Part shown: piece by piece, positions 34,224 to 45,569 of the stretch
Position numbering within the stretch: the stretch's first letter is position 1
Layout of the letters: each line of letters starts with the position of its first letter
Assembly: GCA_949317995.1 (NCBI GenBank)
Contig: OX439041.1
Coordinates: 11,916,001-11,980,000, forward strand
Source: Acholoe squamosa
Lineage: Eukaryota; Annelida; Polychaeta; Phyllodocida; Polynoidae
Direction of reading: 5' to 3'
DNA length: 64,000 bases
The notes under the pieces: generated by a model
Told to the model about the DNA's origin: nothing
The model's database searches: none
What the model saw: the letters and a program-made list of their open reading frames with translations, nothing else
Made by a program: the position numbers and the translations under genes

Positions 34224-34495
34224 AGAACTAAACAACTGTGGTGTAAGAGGTGGTCAATCCACCACGAGGGGGGTCTCCCCCGAGGGGTGGATCGGCCACC
34301 GAGGACACCAGGGGAGTTTAGTTCTATATTTATTTTATGTTTTTAGAGGGTTTAAATAAGGAAAAATGATCAAAATCCGTTACCGTAGTTCCCCGTATGA
34401 GCGGCGGTCTGCCATTTCGAATGTTTACATGCGCCCGGAACGAGGCTACGGTACCGGATCGGCCGCTGTGGTGGATCGGCACATGTTACGCCAAT
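34224..34495 (+). mobile_element. GATCGGCC-hairpin element, copy 4, 3'-deleted
   Basis: Duplicate of 28300-28632 that stops at ATGTTACGCCA and continues directly with ATGCAGCCACTACG. About 290 bp present in the left copy are missing. Confidence 0.75.
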
Positions 34496-35587
34496 GCAGC
34501 CACTACGATTTGATACCCTAAAAGTTAGTGTCAGTGATCGTAGGTAGTGCCCTACGGCTGCTCTGATCAGAACTTATGTAGCAATCACTTATGTAGCAAT
34601 CACAGTTTTGGAGGGCAGTCATAGTGCTGCAGGTACTAGACAACCAATATTACTGGGCTGTAATGTCACTTAATTAAGTGTCCCAACTACGATTTGAAAC
34701 TGAGCAGTTGTAGCATGTTAGGAAACGACCTGCAGAGGTAATCAGTATCAGTTACTGTGTGTAATGAAACATGCAGAACACCTGTATATCTATTGTATAA
34801 TATAATGGGCTTGTGACATAATGATGTCATCTTAACCCTTTAAGGACAGTGCAGGTGGGTGATATGAATCCTCATGTATTAGGTGCATCCTGAATTCAGG
34901 GAAATCTATTTTAATCATTTTTGTTCTATACTACAAAGTCCTCGCCTATAAGATACACACTAAGTTTGACCATATCCCATTATAAGGCACACCTGGGGTC
35001 ACCTCATGACGACCCTTCATAGATTCCTGGTCATGGTGCACCGATGCAATGCTGGTGAGGTACTAAAATTCACTTCATTTTGCATACTTACCAGCATAGT
35101 AAACAGAAAAGGGCAGCACAGTATATGGTCACACGTGAAGCGTTTTAAGAATATCACAGATAAGAGATAAGATAAGTGACCAATTGGGGTCCCCAGCTAC
35201 TGGCACCCTGGTTACTAGTCTTTCCACTTTCATTATACAGAAATGATATCTTTACCGAACTGACTGTTTTCTTAGTTAGAAATATTCTATGATTTGTTTC
35301 TTATATTTATTTATTTATTCTGGTAATTTGTATCTTGATTTTCAGCAGTTTAGACATTTTTAGATATTCTTTCTGAAATATTTTTATTGCCCATACGTCT
35401 GGAGCCCCACTGCATCAGCCAACCCCACTGTCCCCTGCGGGGAGGGTCTCAACACGACGTCATGTGACCTATGGATGAGCATGAATCTTGAATCCTTTGA
35501 GTGATCCTTAGACCTTTAAAGGCCGATATTGCATTGATAGATTATGACCATTAGTCTTCATAACGCAAGGATGCAGGACCCAATGGG

Positions 35588-35728
35588 TTAACCCTTTAAT
35601 GGCTGCTAATGCAGGATTGTATTATGCCTATCGGTCAGCATGATTCACCAATGAAGTGCTGGCCAGACTGCTTGCCACCACTTCATTGGTATGATGCATT
35701 AATGCATCAGTGGCCGTTAAAGGGTTAA
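35588..35728. mobile_element. Hairpin MITE (family H), complete 141-bp copy
   Basis: TTAACCCTTTAATGGC to GGCCGTTAAAGGGTTAA with TTAA at both ends and one central hairpin (AATGAAGTGCTGGCCAG / CTTGCCACCACTTCATTGG). This is the clearest minimal example of the family: TTAA duplication, CCCTTTAA termini, no ORF. Confidence 0.85.
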
Positions 35729-36239
35729 GGGGTTTCGCACACCCCCTACCCAGCTCACCCCTCTTCCTTCCTTCCTCCTCCTGCAGGGGTCCATGTGACA
35801 AAGATTTATGGTGACGGTACATCCGTTATAGCTAGACGCAGTCAGAACCACAATGCCTTATACATGGCGCACTGTAGTATTGTACCAGCACACAGCTAGC
35901 AAGCCACACTCAGAAAATAGGGTGTCCAAAATATGCAACTTAGAATAAACAAGGCAAAACCCTGTCAAATTTAACTTGTCGGCCCTGGCAGCACAGCCTC
36001 ATCATGTTTAATTGTTGATTATGTTTTTCATTAATGTGTTCAAACTTGATTCTCATATGCATTCTCTAAGTTTAGAGAGTTATTTCTACACATGTCTGCT
36101 CAATATTGCAATTATTTAGTAACAGAAACGAGTACTGCAAAAATTGAGTAAACTACTAAATTAACCTAGATTCTATTTACCTATAAACATGATAATTTCA
36201 TAAGTTAGAAATGAATAATATTCCATAGACCAGTTTTCC

Positions 36240-36692
36240 TAAACTTAGGCTTAGTTCCATATCATAGTTATAGGCCTAATCTTAGCTGTAGGCCAAATAG
36301 TCAACCACCCTATCACATCTGTAGGCCTGTCAACTTGTCAACCACTCAGTATACATATAATAACTGTAGGCCCAATAGTCAACTACTCAGTGTACACATA
36401 ATAACTGTAGGCCTAATAGTCAACTACTCAGTGTACATATCATAGCTGTAGGCCTGTCAAATTATCAACCACTCAGTATACACATAATAACTGTAGGCCT
36501 AATAGTCAACTACTCAGTGTACATATCATAGCTGTAGGCCTGTCAAATTATCAACCACTCAGTATACACATAATAACTGTAGGTCTAATAGTCAACTACT
36601 CAGTGTACATGTCATAGCTGTAGGCCTGTCAAATCGATAACCACTCAGTATACACATAACAACTGTAGGCCTAATAGTCAACTACTCAGCCT
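36240..36692 (+). repeat. Composite tandem repeat, duplicate
   Basis: Counterpart of 30600-31095 with a different unit order, indicating expansion or contraction after the duplication. Confidence 0.88.
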
Positions 36693-37329
36693 TGCCCGCT
36701 TCGCGGCCTTGGCCTGGTGGGTTCGTCAGGGGACCAACACTCCAACCCCATGTGTAAACACATAGTTATATTTATAGTCAATCACCTAGTTTACATATTG
36801 TAGATTTAGGCCTAGTAGTAGCAGTCAACCACCCAATAGTGTGCATCAGTTTTAGGCCTAACAGTGGCACTGAGCTGACCTTCTACAGTTTTCTGCCATT
36901 TGAATCAGGTGGATAAATAAGTGCCGGATATTGACACAAACATCAGGTCTTCATCTTCAAAACATCCCAGCCGTAAAGGCCGAATACTGTTCATGGACAC
37001 CGCATCATGCAAGCTTGCAAATATTGAGTAGCCTCTGGCATATCTAACAGTGCTGAAATTGCAGTATGCAGAAGTCTAGATGCCAGTGAAAGAAACAAAA
37101 CACTCTCTGGCTATATCATGCATATGAAGCATTTGATAAATGATTCAATTGAAAAGGTAAATATGAGTGCGATTGGATGAAATGTGCGGTAGTTTACGGT
37201 AGTGCCAGGCTGATCATAATGACGTCATCACTTATTTTGTTGTCTGTTTCCGGTCACATTTCACCGCTTGGACCTGACCTACTTTCAGCATTATTGTGCC
37301 TCATCATCTTCCTTGGTATTAACCCTTTG

Positions 37330-37740
37330 AGGGCCACTGATGTATTAACCCTTTAAGGACTGCTTATGCATGAGTGCATCATGTCCATTGGTCGTCATGA
37401 TGCACCAATGATGTGCTGGCGAAACTGCTTGCCAGCATTTCATTGGTGCATCATGACGACCCTATAGGGTCATCATGATGCCGTATACGGGTTTGATACA
37501 TATACTCCCGTATACGGGTTTGATACATATACTCCCCTACGGGTTTGATACATATACTCCCATATATGGGTTTGATACATATACTCCCATATATGGGTTT
37601 GATACATATAATCCCGTATACGGGTTTGATACATATACTCCCGTATACGGGTTTGGTACATATACTCCCGTTGAGTCGTCAGGATGCGCCAATGAAGTGC
37701 TGGCACCAGCACTTTATTGGTGCATCATGACAACCAAAGG
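37330..37740. mobile_element. Hairpin MITE (family H) carrying an expanded central loop
   Basis: Left terminus TTAACCCTTTAAGGACTGC; arms AATGATGTGCTGGCGA / TTGCCAGCATTTCATTGG; then GACCCTATAGGGTC and the 27-bp array (37482-37672). After the array come GCGCCAATGAAGTGCTGG and CCAGCACTTTATTGGTGC. The array takes the place of the usual central GGTTGATACACTCC module. Confidence 0.75.
37482..37672 (+). repeat. 27-28-bp palindromic tandem array inside a MITE
   Basis: The unit is GGGTTTGATACATATACTCC flanked by CGTATACG or CATATATG. Its core matches the MITE central module (GGTTGAGACATATACTCCC at 49417 in another copy). About seven units. A plus-strand open frame through it is an artefact. Confidence 0.92.
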
Positions 37741-37995
37741 GCATGATGCATTAATTAACGTATCAGCATACCTTAAAGTGTTAATGTATCATGCCCATTG
37801 GTCGTCATGCTGCATGAATGCAGCCCTGGTGAGTAACTCACCAGGCATCATGCCAACCCTACAGGGTTGATTTACTCCTGGCATCAGCATGATGCAGTTC
37901 ATTTCATTACAACTCTGAAAGGGTTACTGATGCACCAATGCAGTACTGGTGAGTCTAGTTGCCAGTACTGCATTGTAGCATTGAAGCTTGAATGC
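37741..37995. mobile_element. Hairpin MITE modules (family H) with substituted arms
   Basis: It includes CAGCCCTGGTGAG-TAACTCACCAGG and AATGCAGTACTGG / CCAGTACTGCATT. In the latter pair two positions differ from the common arm (AATGAAGTGCTGG) on both sides, so pairing is kept. Confidence 0.65.
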
Positions 37996-38660
37996 AACTC
38001 TGAGCATCTCACCAGGGCAAATCACTCCAAAAGATCTGCATATATTAGCAGCGCCTTTCTGGTGTAGAGGTATATGTACATAATAACGATATGGTCCTTT
38101 GGCGCGGTGGGTGAGTCAGCCAGCCGGGCTCCGCCCTCCACTTGTCAGGTAGGTGGCAGCATCTATCCGGGAGGTGAGAGGGAAGCACAGTGTGGCGCCA
38201 CTGTCTCTACCTGTAAGGGGGACAGGGCTCAGCCGCCGCGTCAGAGTTGGCTTGACCACCTCCATGTGAAGATCTCTAGAAACCACTGAGAGTATCCGGT
38301 ACATGCCAAGAGCTATTCTAGCTACCTCCGGGTAGCCGTATCCCGTGTAAAACAAAATAAACCTGTTCGCATACACCCGAATTACCTTCTTGTCGACTCG
38401 TTTGTCATCTGCACAAGAGTAGAACCACTACACTGGTAATGCCCCCTAAGTGATGCGATTAGACATCAGAGAACATGGCCGGGTAGGACCAATCAACCAC
38501 AACCCTATCAGCCTACTCCAATCTAGATCAATTTTTTTGATGTTGTATCACATTTTCCAATAGATCTATGTCTGTTACACAGTCCTATACAGCCTTTCAT
38601 CTGATAACTTTCTTATTACGAGCACAGTAAACATTAGCTCCTGATGGAGGTTAGGGTGCA
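37996..38660. other. Unannotated DNA
   Basis: GC-richer block at 38100-38290. A minus-strand frame (38116-38376) and a plus-strand frame (38074-38289) overlap; neither has a domain I recognise. Confidence 0.45.
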
Positions 38661-38805
38661 TTAACCCGTTAACGGCCGCTATTCCGTCAATGCATTATGC
38701 CTATTGGTTGTCATGATGCAAGCAGTGTTGCCAGCTCTTCATTGGTGCATCATGCTGACCAATGGGCACGATGCACTCCTGCATCAGCGGCCTTTCAAGG
38801 GTTAA
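38661..38805. mobile_element. Hairpin MITE (family H), complete copy
   Basis: TTAACCCGTTAACGGCCGC to GCGGCCTTTCAAGGGTTAA, TTAA at both ends. The last 48 bp (ACCAATGGGCACGATGCACT, CCTGCATCAGCGG) are the closest single-copy relative of the 43-bp minisatellite unit. Confidence 0.8.
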
Positions 38806-39353
38806 GGTTCATTTTCATTTGTTGTTATGAAGTCGGCCAATGCAGTCCTGACGAGAAGGCCTATTGCCTTGGTGCATCATGTCTAGCTTAAGCCTGGGAT
38901 CCACTAATCCATTCCCTTTGCGAATGCCGAAATACAACAGGAAATGTGGGAGATATCAACTTGCCTACTGGCATTCATCGCTCCTCTACCACAGCACTGC
39001 TGTCGCAGCCCTATCACAGTAAAGGGGATAGACTGAGAGAATGTCCCTTGCATTTCCTCTTGCACAACTGAAATGCGTAAAAGAAACTTATTTAGTGCCT
39101 CCTGATCAATTCCGGTGAAATTGTAATCTTTACATTTCAATTGATTGGATCAAGTGGCCAATCTGATGGTAGTGGACAATTTCTTAACACTCCTGATCAC
39201 CAATCACATTGGATCCAGTGGAACACCGGCTTAACTTGTGCTAACCAATGTGGTGATGGTTGTGGTAGTGATGGTGGATTAACAAGGCTTCACTCTGAAG
39301 GTCCCTCCCCTACTTGTCCTTGCCTGTAGGAGCTAGGAGGTGGATTAACCTTC
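38806..39353. other. Unannotated DNA
   Basis: A minus-strand frame at 38904-39140 is non-repetitive but shows no domain I can name. It could be a stray exon or chance. Confidence 0.4.
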
Positions 39354-39565
39354 AAGGGCAGCTGTTGAAGAAGCGCATCATACCCATTAGTGCATCATGC
39401 TGCACTCATTGGTGCATCATGCTGTCCCTTCAGGACTGTATCACCCCCTGTAGGGTCGGCATGATGCATGAATGTAGCCTTGGCGATTTACTCGCCGGGG
39501 CTACATCCGTGCATCATGCCGACCGATGAACCGCATTAATGCATCAGCAGCTTTCAAAGGGTTAA
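39354..39565. mobile_element. Hairpin MITE (family H)
   Basis: TTAACCTTCAAGGGC to CAGCTTTCAAAGGGTTAA. The arm pair TAGCCTTGGCGA / TCGCCGGGGCTA has imperfect pairing. The central CCCTTCAGG / CCTGTAGGG module is present. Confidence 0.7.
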
Positions 39566-39949
39566 TGAGGCTTTACTCAGGTCCCTGTCCTCCTTGTGGA
39601 GGCCTGGAGGAGGTGGTTGGGGAGGAGGAGGAGGGGATGGCATGGAGTACAGAGGTTGTAGTAGTGCACAGTGGTCTGTGTCACAGCATGACCTGGAGGA
39701 ATGGTCCCCTCTAATAGCCCTTTAAGGACCACAGAGTGGCTTAATGCATCATAACGTAAATCCCCGCATATTATCCACACCTTGACTGTAAGTAAAGGCT
39801 ATAAGCTGCATCTGAGGCCTGAAATGGTTCCCATTCCTCAGTAAAGTCTATATATGTATAAGCCACACCCTGACTTTATAAAGACTTTATAAGCCGCAGT
39901 GGAGCTTCTGAAATGGCCAATAAGCTACAGCTTATATGCGATGTTTTAC

Positions 39950-40436
39950 ATTACTAATTGGTTAGCATGATTCACAAATTGGTGAGAAGGGCTGCATTCA
40001 TGCATCATGACAACCCGTGGACATGATGCATTAAAGCACTATCCTCCCTCAAAGGGTTCAGGACTGCACTGTAATGCACATTGGTCATGATGATGCATAA
40101 ATGCAACCTTATTGAGTAGCTCACCAAGGCTGCATTTATTCCTACACTTTGCTGATCCTATGGAGTTCATGCACTCCTAGAGTGTTGGCATGTAGCACCC
40201 ACAAAGTGCTGTTAACCAGGATTTCCAGCACTTCATAAATGATAGATACACTCAATTAATGCATCATGCTCATTGATCGTCATGATGCACCAATAAAATG
40301 CTGGCAAAACTGCTCGTCAGCACTTCATTGAAGCATCATGCCGACCTCCGGGAGTATATGTATCAACCCTGTAGGGTCAGCATGATGCTCCAATGGGCAT
40401 GATGCACTCCTGCATCAGCGGTCTTTCAAGGGTTAA
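39950..40436. mobile_element. Hairpin MITE (family H), several joined or nested copies
   Basis: At least three module sets in a row, including AATAAAATGCTGGC / GTCAGCACTTCATTG and a central CTCCGGGAGTATATG / CCTGTAGGGTC. They end CGGTCTTTCAAGGGTTAA at 40436. Confidence 0.6.
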
Positions 40437-40693
40437 CCCAGAGGCATCATACATCCCTCACAGTCCCTACTAAGTCCCCTCTCTCCACCAGTACAGCATC
40501 TGCCTCCAGTGTTTAGCACTCGCGGTTGTCATGGTGATGGGAGGACGCTGTTCATTAGTGGGTTATTTCTGGGACCCAGTGAGCGGCACAGTGCAGCAGC
40601 TACTACTACTACACAGGTCTTCCCCTGTCAGTACAGGCATGCTGCCTCCGGTCCACATAACTGGTCTGGATCTATATGCCTTGTTTGATGTAA

Positions 40694-40912
40694 TATGCAC
40701 CCAGGGTTCTTGAGTGAGTGAGTGAGTTAGTGAGTAATAGATGTTTAATGCCATTTCGACAGCTAAGGTTATATTCATGGCGAGAACTACATTACACAAT
40801 TTCACAGAGGAATGTATCAATGCCCACGCATATGTGCACCACATACATCCGAGGGGATAGAAAAGAGGAGATATAGACCCTTTTAAGTGGGCTAGGGAAG
40901 CCCCCCAGGGTT
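40694..40912 (-). repeat. SINE-like repeat with (ACTC)n tail, copy 3 (reverse)
   Basis: It begins with GAGTGAGTGAGTGAG (reverse of the tail), then CATTTCGACAGCTAAGGT and GCATATGTGCACCACATAC. It is the reverse complement of 10614-10945. Confidence 0.65.
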
Positions 40913-41139
40913 CTTAGATGCAGTATCGATTTCTGTAGTTTAGAGCTTAAATGATACTAAAATTGAGAGAATTTGACTTTTATGAACTCATGCAACAATA
41001 AAATCAGAAAACTTACCCTCTTCGCTTATGTAGGAACTGCACTAATGTGAGTGTTTATGGGTTTCTACCCTGGGCTAAAATGAAACCTGAAATCATTTTG
41101 AGCCCCTGTAGTCTTTATCATCAATTATACTCTTCTTTC

Positions 41140-43595
41140 CTTTTTAGCTTTACTACTTGACTCCGATCCCAGCCCTAATCACATCTTCAATGATTTTTAT
41201 TGCTTCTCCATGTCCATCCACTTCTCTACTACTTCCCGAGTCCTACTAGGTGTCCTACTATACTCCACTACCTTACTCCTACCCTCCTCCATCTTTCACT
41301 ATACTACAAAACTCCTATCCCTACTCCAAATCTTACTGAAAGTAGTATGAAAGAGATGGATCTGGAGTTGGTATAGGAGCAAAGGTCATCTTTCACTATA
41401 CTACTTTACTCCTACCCCTGCTTCAAGTTCATCTTTCACTATACTACTTGACTCCTATCCCTGCTTCAAGTTCATTTTTCACTATACTACTTTACTCCTA
41501 TCCCTGCTTCAAGTTCATCTTTCACTATAGTACTTTACTCCTATCCCTGCTCCAAGGCCATCTTTCACTATACTACTTTACTCCTATCCCTGCTTCAAGG
41601 CCATCTTTCTCTATACTACTTACTCCTACCCCTGCTTCAAGTTCATCTTTCACTATAGTACTTACTCCTACCCCTGCTTCAAGTTCATCTTTCACTATAC
41701 TACTTTACTCCTATCCCTGCTTCAAGTTCATCTTTCACTATACTACTTCCCTCTTATCCCTTCTCCAAGGCCATCTTTCACTATACTACTTTACTCCTAT
41801 CCCTGCTTCAAGTTCATCTTTCACTATACTACTTCCCTCTTATCCCTTCTCCAAGTCCATCTTTCACTATACTACTCTCCTCCTATCCCTGCTTCAAGGC
41901 CATCTTTCACTATACTACTTCCCTCTTATCCCTTCTCCAAGGCCATCTTTCACTAAACTACTTCCCTCTTATCCCTTCTCAAAGGCCATTTTTCACTATA
42001 CTACTTTACTCCTATCCCTGCTTCAAGTTCATCTTTCACTATACTACTTTCCTCTTATCCCTTCTCCAAGGCCATCTTTCACTATACTACTTTACTCCTA
42101 TCCCTGCTTCAACTCCATCTTTCACTATACTACTCACTCATATCCCTTCTCCAAGGCCATCTTTTACAATACTACTTCATTTCTCTCCTTGCTCCAAGTC
42201 CATCTTTTACTATACTACTTCCCTCCTTTCCCTGCTCCAAGTCCATCTTTCACTATACTACTTACTCCTATCCCTGCTTCAAGTTCATCTGTCACTATAC
42301 TACTCTCCTCCTATCCCTGCTTCAAGGCCATCTTTCACTATACTAGTTCCCTCTTATCCCTTCTCCAAGGCCATCTTTCACTAAACTACTTCCCTCTTAT
42401 CCCTTCTCAAAGGCCATTTTTCACTATACTACTTTACTCCTATCCCTGCTTCAAGTTCATCTTTCACTATACTACTTTCCTCTTATCCCTTCTCCAAGGC
42501 CATCTTTCACTATACTACTTTACTCCTATCCCTGCTTCAACTCCATCTTTCACTATACTACTCACTCATATCCCTTCTCCAAGGCCATCTTTTACAATAC
42601 TACTTCATTTCTCTCCCTGCTCCAAGTCCATCTTTTACTATACTACTTCCCTCCTTTCCCTGCTCCAAGTCCATCTTTCACTATACTACTTACTCCTATC
42701 CCTGCTTCAAGTTCATCTTTCACTATACTACTCTCCTCCTATCCCTGCTTCAAGGCCATCTTTCACTATACTACTTCCCTCTTATCCCTTCTCAAAGGCC
42801 ATTTTTCACTATACTACTTTACTCTTATCCTTTCTCAAAGGCCATTTTTCACTATACTACTTCCCTCTTATCCCTTCTCCAAGGCCATCTTTCACTAAAC
42901 TACTTCCCTCTTATCCCTTCTCAAAGGCCATTTTTCACTATACTACTTTACTCCTATCCCTGCTTCAAGGCCATCTTTCACTATACTACTTCCCTCTTAT
43001 CCCTTCTCCAAGGCCATCTTTCGCTATACTACTTTACTCCTTTCCCTGCTTCAAGGCCATTTTTTACTATACTACTTCCCTCTTATCCCTTCTTTAAGGC
43101 CATCTTTCACTAAACTACTTCCCTCTTATCCCTTCTCAAAGGCCATTTTTCACTCTACTACTTTACTCCTATCCCTGCTTCAAGGCCATCTTTCAATATA
43201 CTACTTCCCTCTTATCCCTTCTCCAAGGCCATCTTTTACAATACTACTTCATTTCTCTCCCTGCTCCAAGTCCATCTTTTACTATACTACTTCCCTCCTT
43301 TCCATGCTCCAAGTCCATCTTTTACTATACTACTCTCCTCCTATCCCTGCTCCAAGTCCATCTTTTACTATGCTACTTTTCTCCTTTCCCTGCTCCAAGT
43401 ACATCTTTCACTATACTACTTCCCTCCTTTCCATGCTCCAAGTCCATCTTTTACTATACTACTCTCCTCCTATCCCTGCTCCAAGTCCATCTTTTACTAT
43501 AGTACTTCCCTCCTATCCCTGCTCCAAGTCCATCTTTTACTATACTACTTTTCTCCTATCCCTATTCTAAGTCCATCTTTCACTATACTACCCCA
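41140..43595 (+). repeat. 43-bp pyrimidine-rich minisatellite (about 51 units)
   Basis: The unit, clear from about 41390, reads CCATCTTTCACTATACTACT then TTACTCCTATCCCTGCTTCAAGG. As 43 is not a multiple of three, each unit shifts frame. The unit has no stop in any plus frame, so a 549-codon open frame (41448-43097) results. A higher-order period of about 428 bp (10 units) is visible: the same variant series at 42019-42300 recurs at 42447-42730. Not a gene. Confidence 0.95.
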
Positions 43596-43990
43596 GTGGG
43601 CACAGAACACTGAATCAACGTTGACAACTGGTTTATATGTGTTGATAGTGTTAATCAACCTGTCCTCGCTTTATCAATAATTTTGTTTCAATTTTGTCAG
43701 CCATCACCTTTCAAAAACAGTTGGCATGTCAAAGTTGAAATATTGTTGTCAATTCAAAATTGATTCAACATTGATTTTGTCAGCGTTGAATCAACAATGT
43801 TATTTCAATGTTGATTCAAAGCTGATATGTCAACCCAGAATCACCTCACCACAATCAACATTGAAACTATACTTACATAAATAATAACTTTGAATCAACA
43901 TATAAATACAAATATTGAATCAGCACTGAAGATAAGATGTTGAATCCCAGTTGATTTGATTATTTCTCCTACACAAAGTTTCACCATACA
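43596..43990. mobile_element. CCAGTGGGCACAG repeat rich in AATCAACATTGATT
   Basis: It starts CCAGTGGGCACAGAACACTG and is followed by many short inverted words (GAATCAACGTTGA, TTGATTCAACATTGATT). Such CCAGTGGGCA-headed palindromic repeats are known as dispersed MITE-like sequences in animal genomes. The right end is not defined. Confidence 0.55.
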
Positions 43991-44224
43991 ACTTCCTTCC
44001 TATCCTTGCTGAATGCATTCTCTTTTGTTATTTTTCTACTTTTAATAGATTCAGGGGCAAACACTTTCATTTTAGAACAAGGGCTTGTACAGCTGTCTTG
44101 TGGTGAGATTATCTGGAAAATGTATCACCTGTCCAAACATACAATCACGAATTGGGCAGTGTCAGCGTATCCCCTCAAAGCGATATCCCCAGCAAAGCGC
44201 ATCTAGGTCTTTTTCTATAGAATT

Positions 44225-44473
44225 TTAACCCTTTAAAGACTGCTAATGCGGTGCTAGTGCATCATGCCCCCTGTACTGCATCTATGCATCATGCCGAACT
44301 CTGGGAGTACCTTTATCAACCTTACAAGGTCAGCATGATGCATAAATGCAGTTTTAATGCCAATGATGCATAAATGAAGTCATTGCCAGTCGATTTTCCA
44401 TGGCAGTATTGATGCATCCTGAAGACCAATGAGCATGGTGCATTATTGCATAAGTGGCGCTTGAAAGGGTTAA
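44225..44473. mobile_element. Hairpin MITE (family H), complete copy
   Basis: TTAACCCTTTAAAGACTGC to TGGCGCTTGAAAGGGTTAA with TTAA at both ends (249 bp). Internal modules are more diverged than in the short copies. Confidence 0.75.
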
Positions 44474-44934
44474 TGGGCGGAAGGTGTAAATAGACAGGAA
44501 ATGGTGCATGCTATTTTAGAACTCAGCAAAATTGTTGATAATTTACATTATAGCAACAGCTTAGCAACCACTCTATAGTTACCAGATGGCATCGACGGCA
44601 ATTGTTGCAAAAATTCCAAAAATGTTCATTTCAAATCATTAGCAAAGCACCGTATCGTCCTGGAACCATTACTAAAAATGCATGGGAGGAAATCGATTTT
44701 CTAAAATCTGAAATTCTCCGTTATCACTATAAATCCAAGGGTAGACACTAATGCATGTCTGCGAGCCAATGGCCCGTGATCTTAGGCACTGGCCTGTGAT
44801 TTTTTTTTTCTGAGGATTTCCCTAAATATTTTGATCTGGCCAGTAGATATTCTCACATACTTATAAATAGTTCATTCAGGAGCGGGTCTGGGCGGCCAAA
44901 CCCAATAATCCTAGTGTCTACCCCTGTAAATCTG
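44474..44934. other. Unannotated DNA
   Basis: No gene or recognised repeat. Confidence 0.4.
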
Positions 44935-45130
44935 ATAAATTTGTGCATCATGCCAGCCTTGATTGGGCTGAGTATGATGCATGCTTACAGGTCCGTTGAA
45001 GTACATGTACAGTGCAGGCCTCTTTTGTGCATCATGACGACAAAGTTACATGATGCAACAATGTACCTATGTCTCATAAGGCCGTTAATGCATAAGTGCA
45101 TCATGCATTATTTGGTTGGCATGATGCAGA
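44935..45130. mobile_element. Hairpin MITE (family H), degraded
   Basis: Several TGCATCATGMC and CATGATGCA words with AAGGCCGTTAATGC remain, but arms no longer pair well. Confidence 0.45.
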
Positions 45131-45139
45131 TAAACGTAA

Positions 45140-45448
45140 TTATTTTATGTGAATAACTTCTGCCCATAGAGATAGCATAGCAGGGCTGATCGCCACACCC
45201 ACAGTAACGTGTGCCGATCCACCACAGCGGCTGATCCACCACTGCAGCCTCGTTCCGGGCGCATGTAAATGTTCAAAATGGCGGGCCACTGCTCGTACGG
45301 GGAACTACGGTACCGGATTTTGCTGATTTTTCCTTATTTAAACCCTCTAAAAACATAAAATAAATATCGGAGGTGTCTCCCCCGTGGGAGTCACCCCCCT
45401 CGTGGTGAATCGACCACCTCATACACCATGGTCGTTTAGTTCTCTCTA
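45140..45448 (-). mobile_element. GATCGGCC-hairpin element, copy outside the duplication
   Basis: Reverse complement layout of 27765-28092: TTATGTGAATAACTTCTGCC to GGTCGTTTAGTTCTCTC. It includes GTTCAAAATGGCGG and TTTAAACCCTCTAAAAACAT. It defines the element length as about 310 bp. It is inserted beside degraded MITE modules. Confidence 0.75.
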
Positions 45449-45569
45449 TGTATTTATCAGTGCACCATCTGGGGCATCATGCCAACCTTTTTATAAACAT
45501 AACATTATATGGTTGCAAAATGTAGCCTTAACACATTACCATGCATCATGATGACCAATGGGCATTGCA

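Larger units (their letters stand above)
32194..37469. repeat. Tandem segmental duplication, right copy
   Basis: Direct repeat of 25573-31847. Specific differences: loss of the block equivalent to 25646-26275, a 19-bp array shortened to 32276-32442, insertion of an inverted GATCGGCC element (32613-32815), a longer (TA)n (33271-33332), and a deletion joining the hairpin element at 34495 to ACAGCCACTACG sequence. Otherwise differences are scattered single bases. Confidence 0.93.

Noticed and set aside
37475-37870. 131-codon frame with repeated Y-G-F-D-T-Y-T-P
   Set aside because: It is a translation of the 27-28-bp array expanded from a MITE loop.
38904-39140. Minus-strand non-repetitive frame as a host exon
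   Set aside because: No recognisable domain, no convincing splice sites and no neighbour in phase.
41448-43097. 549-codon open frame as a repetitive secreted protein
   Set aside because: It is produced by a stop-free 43-bp satellite whose unit length rotates all frames; there is no start context and no non-repeat sequence in it.
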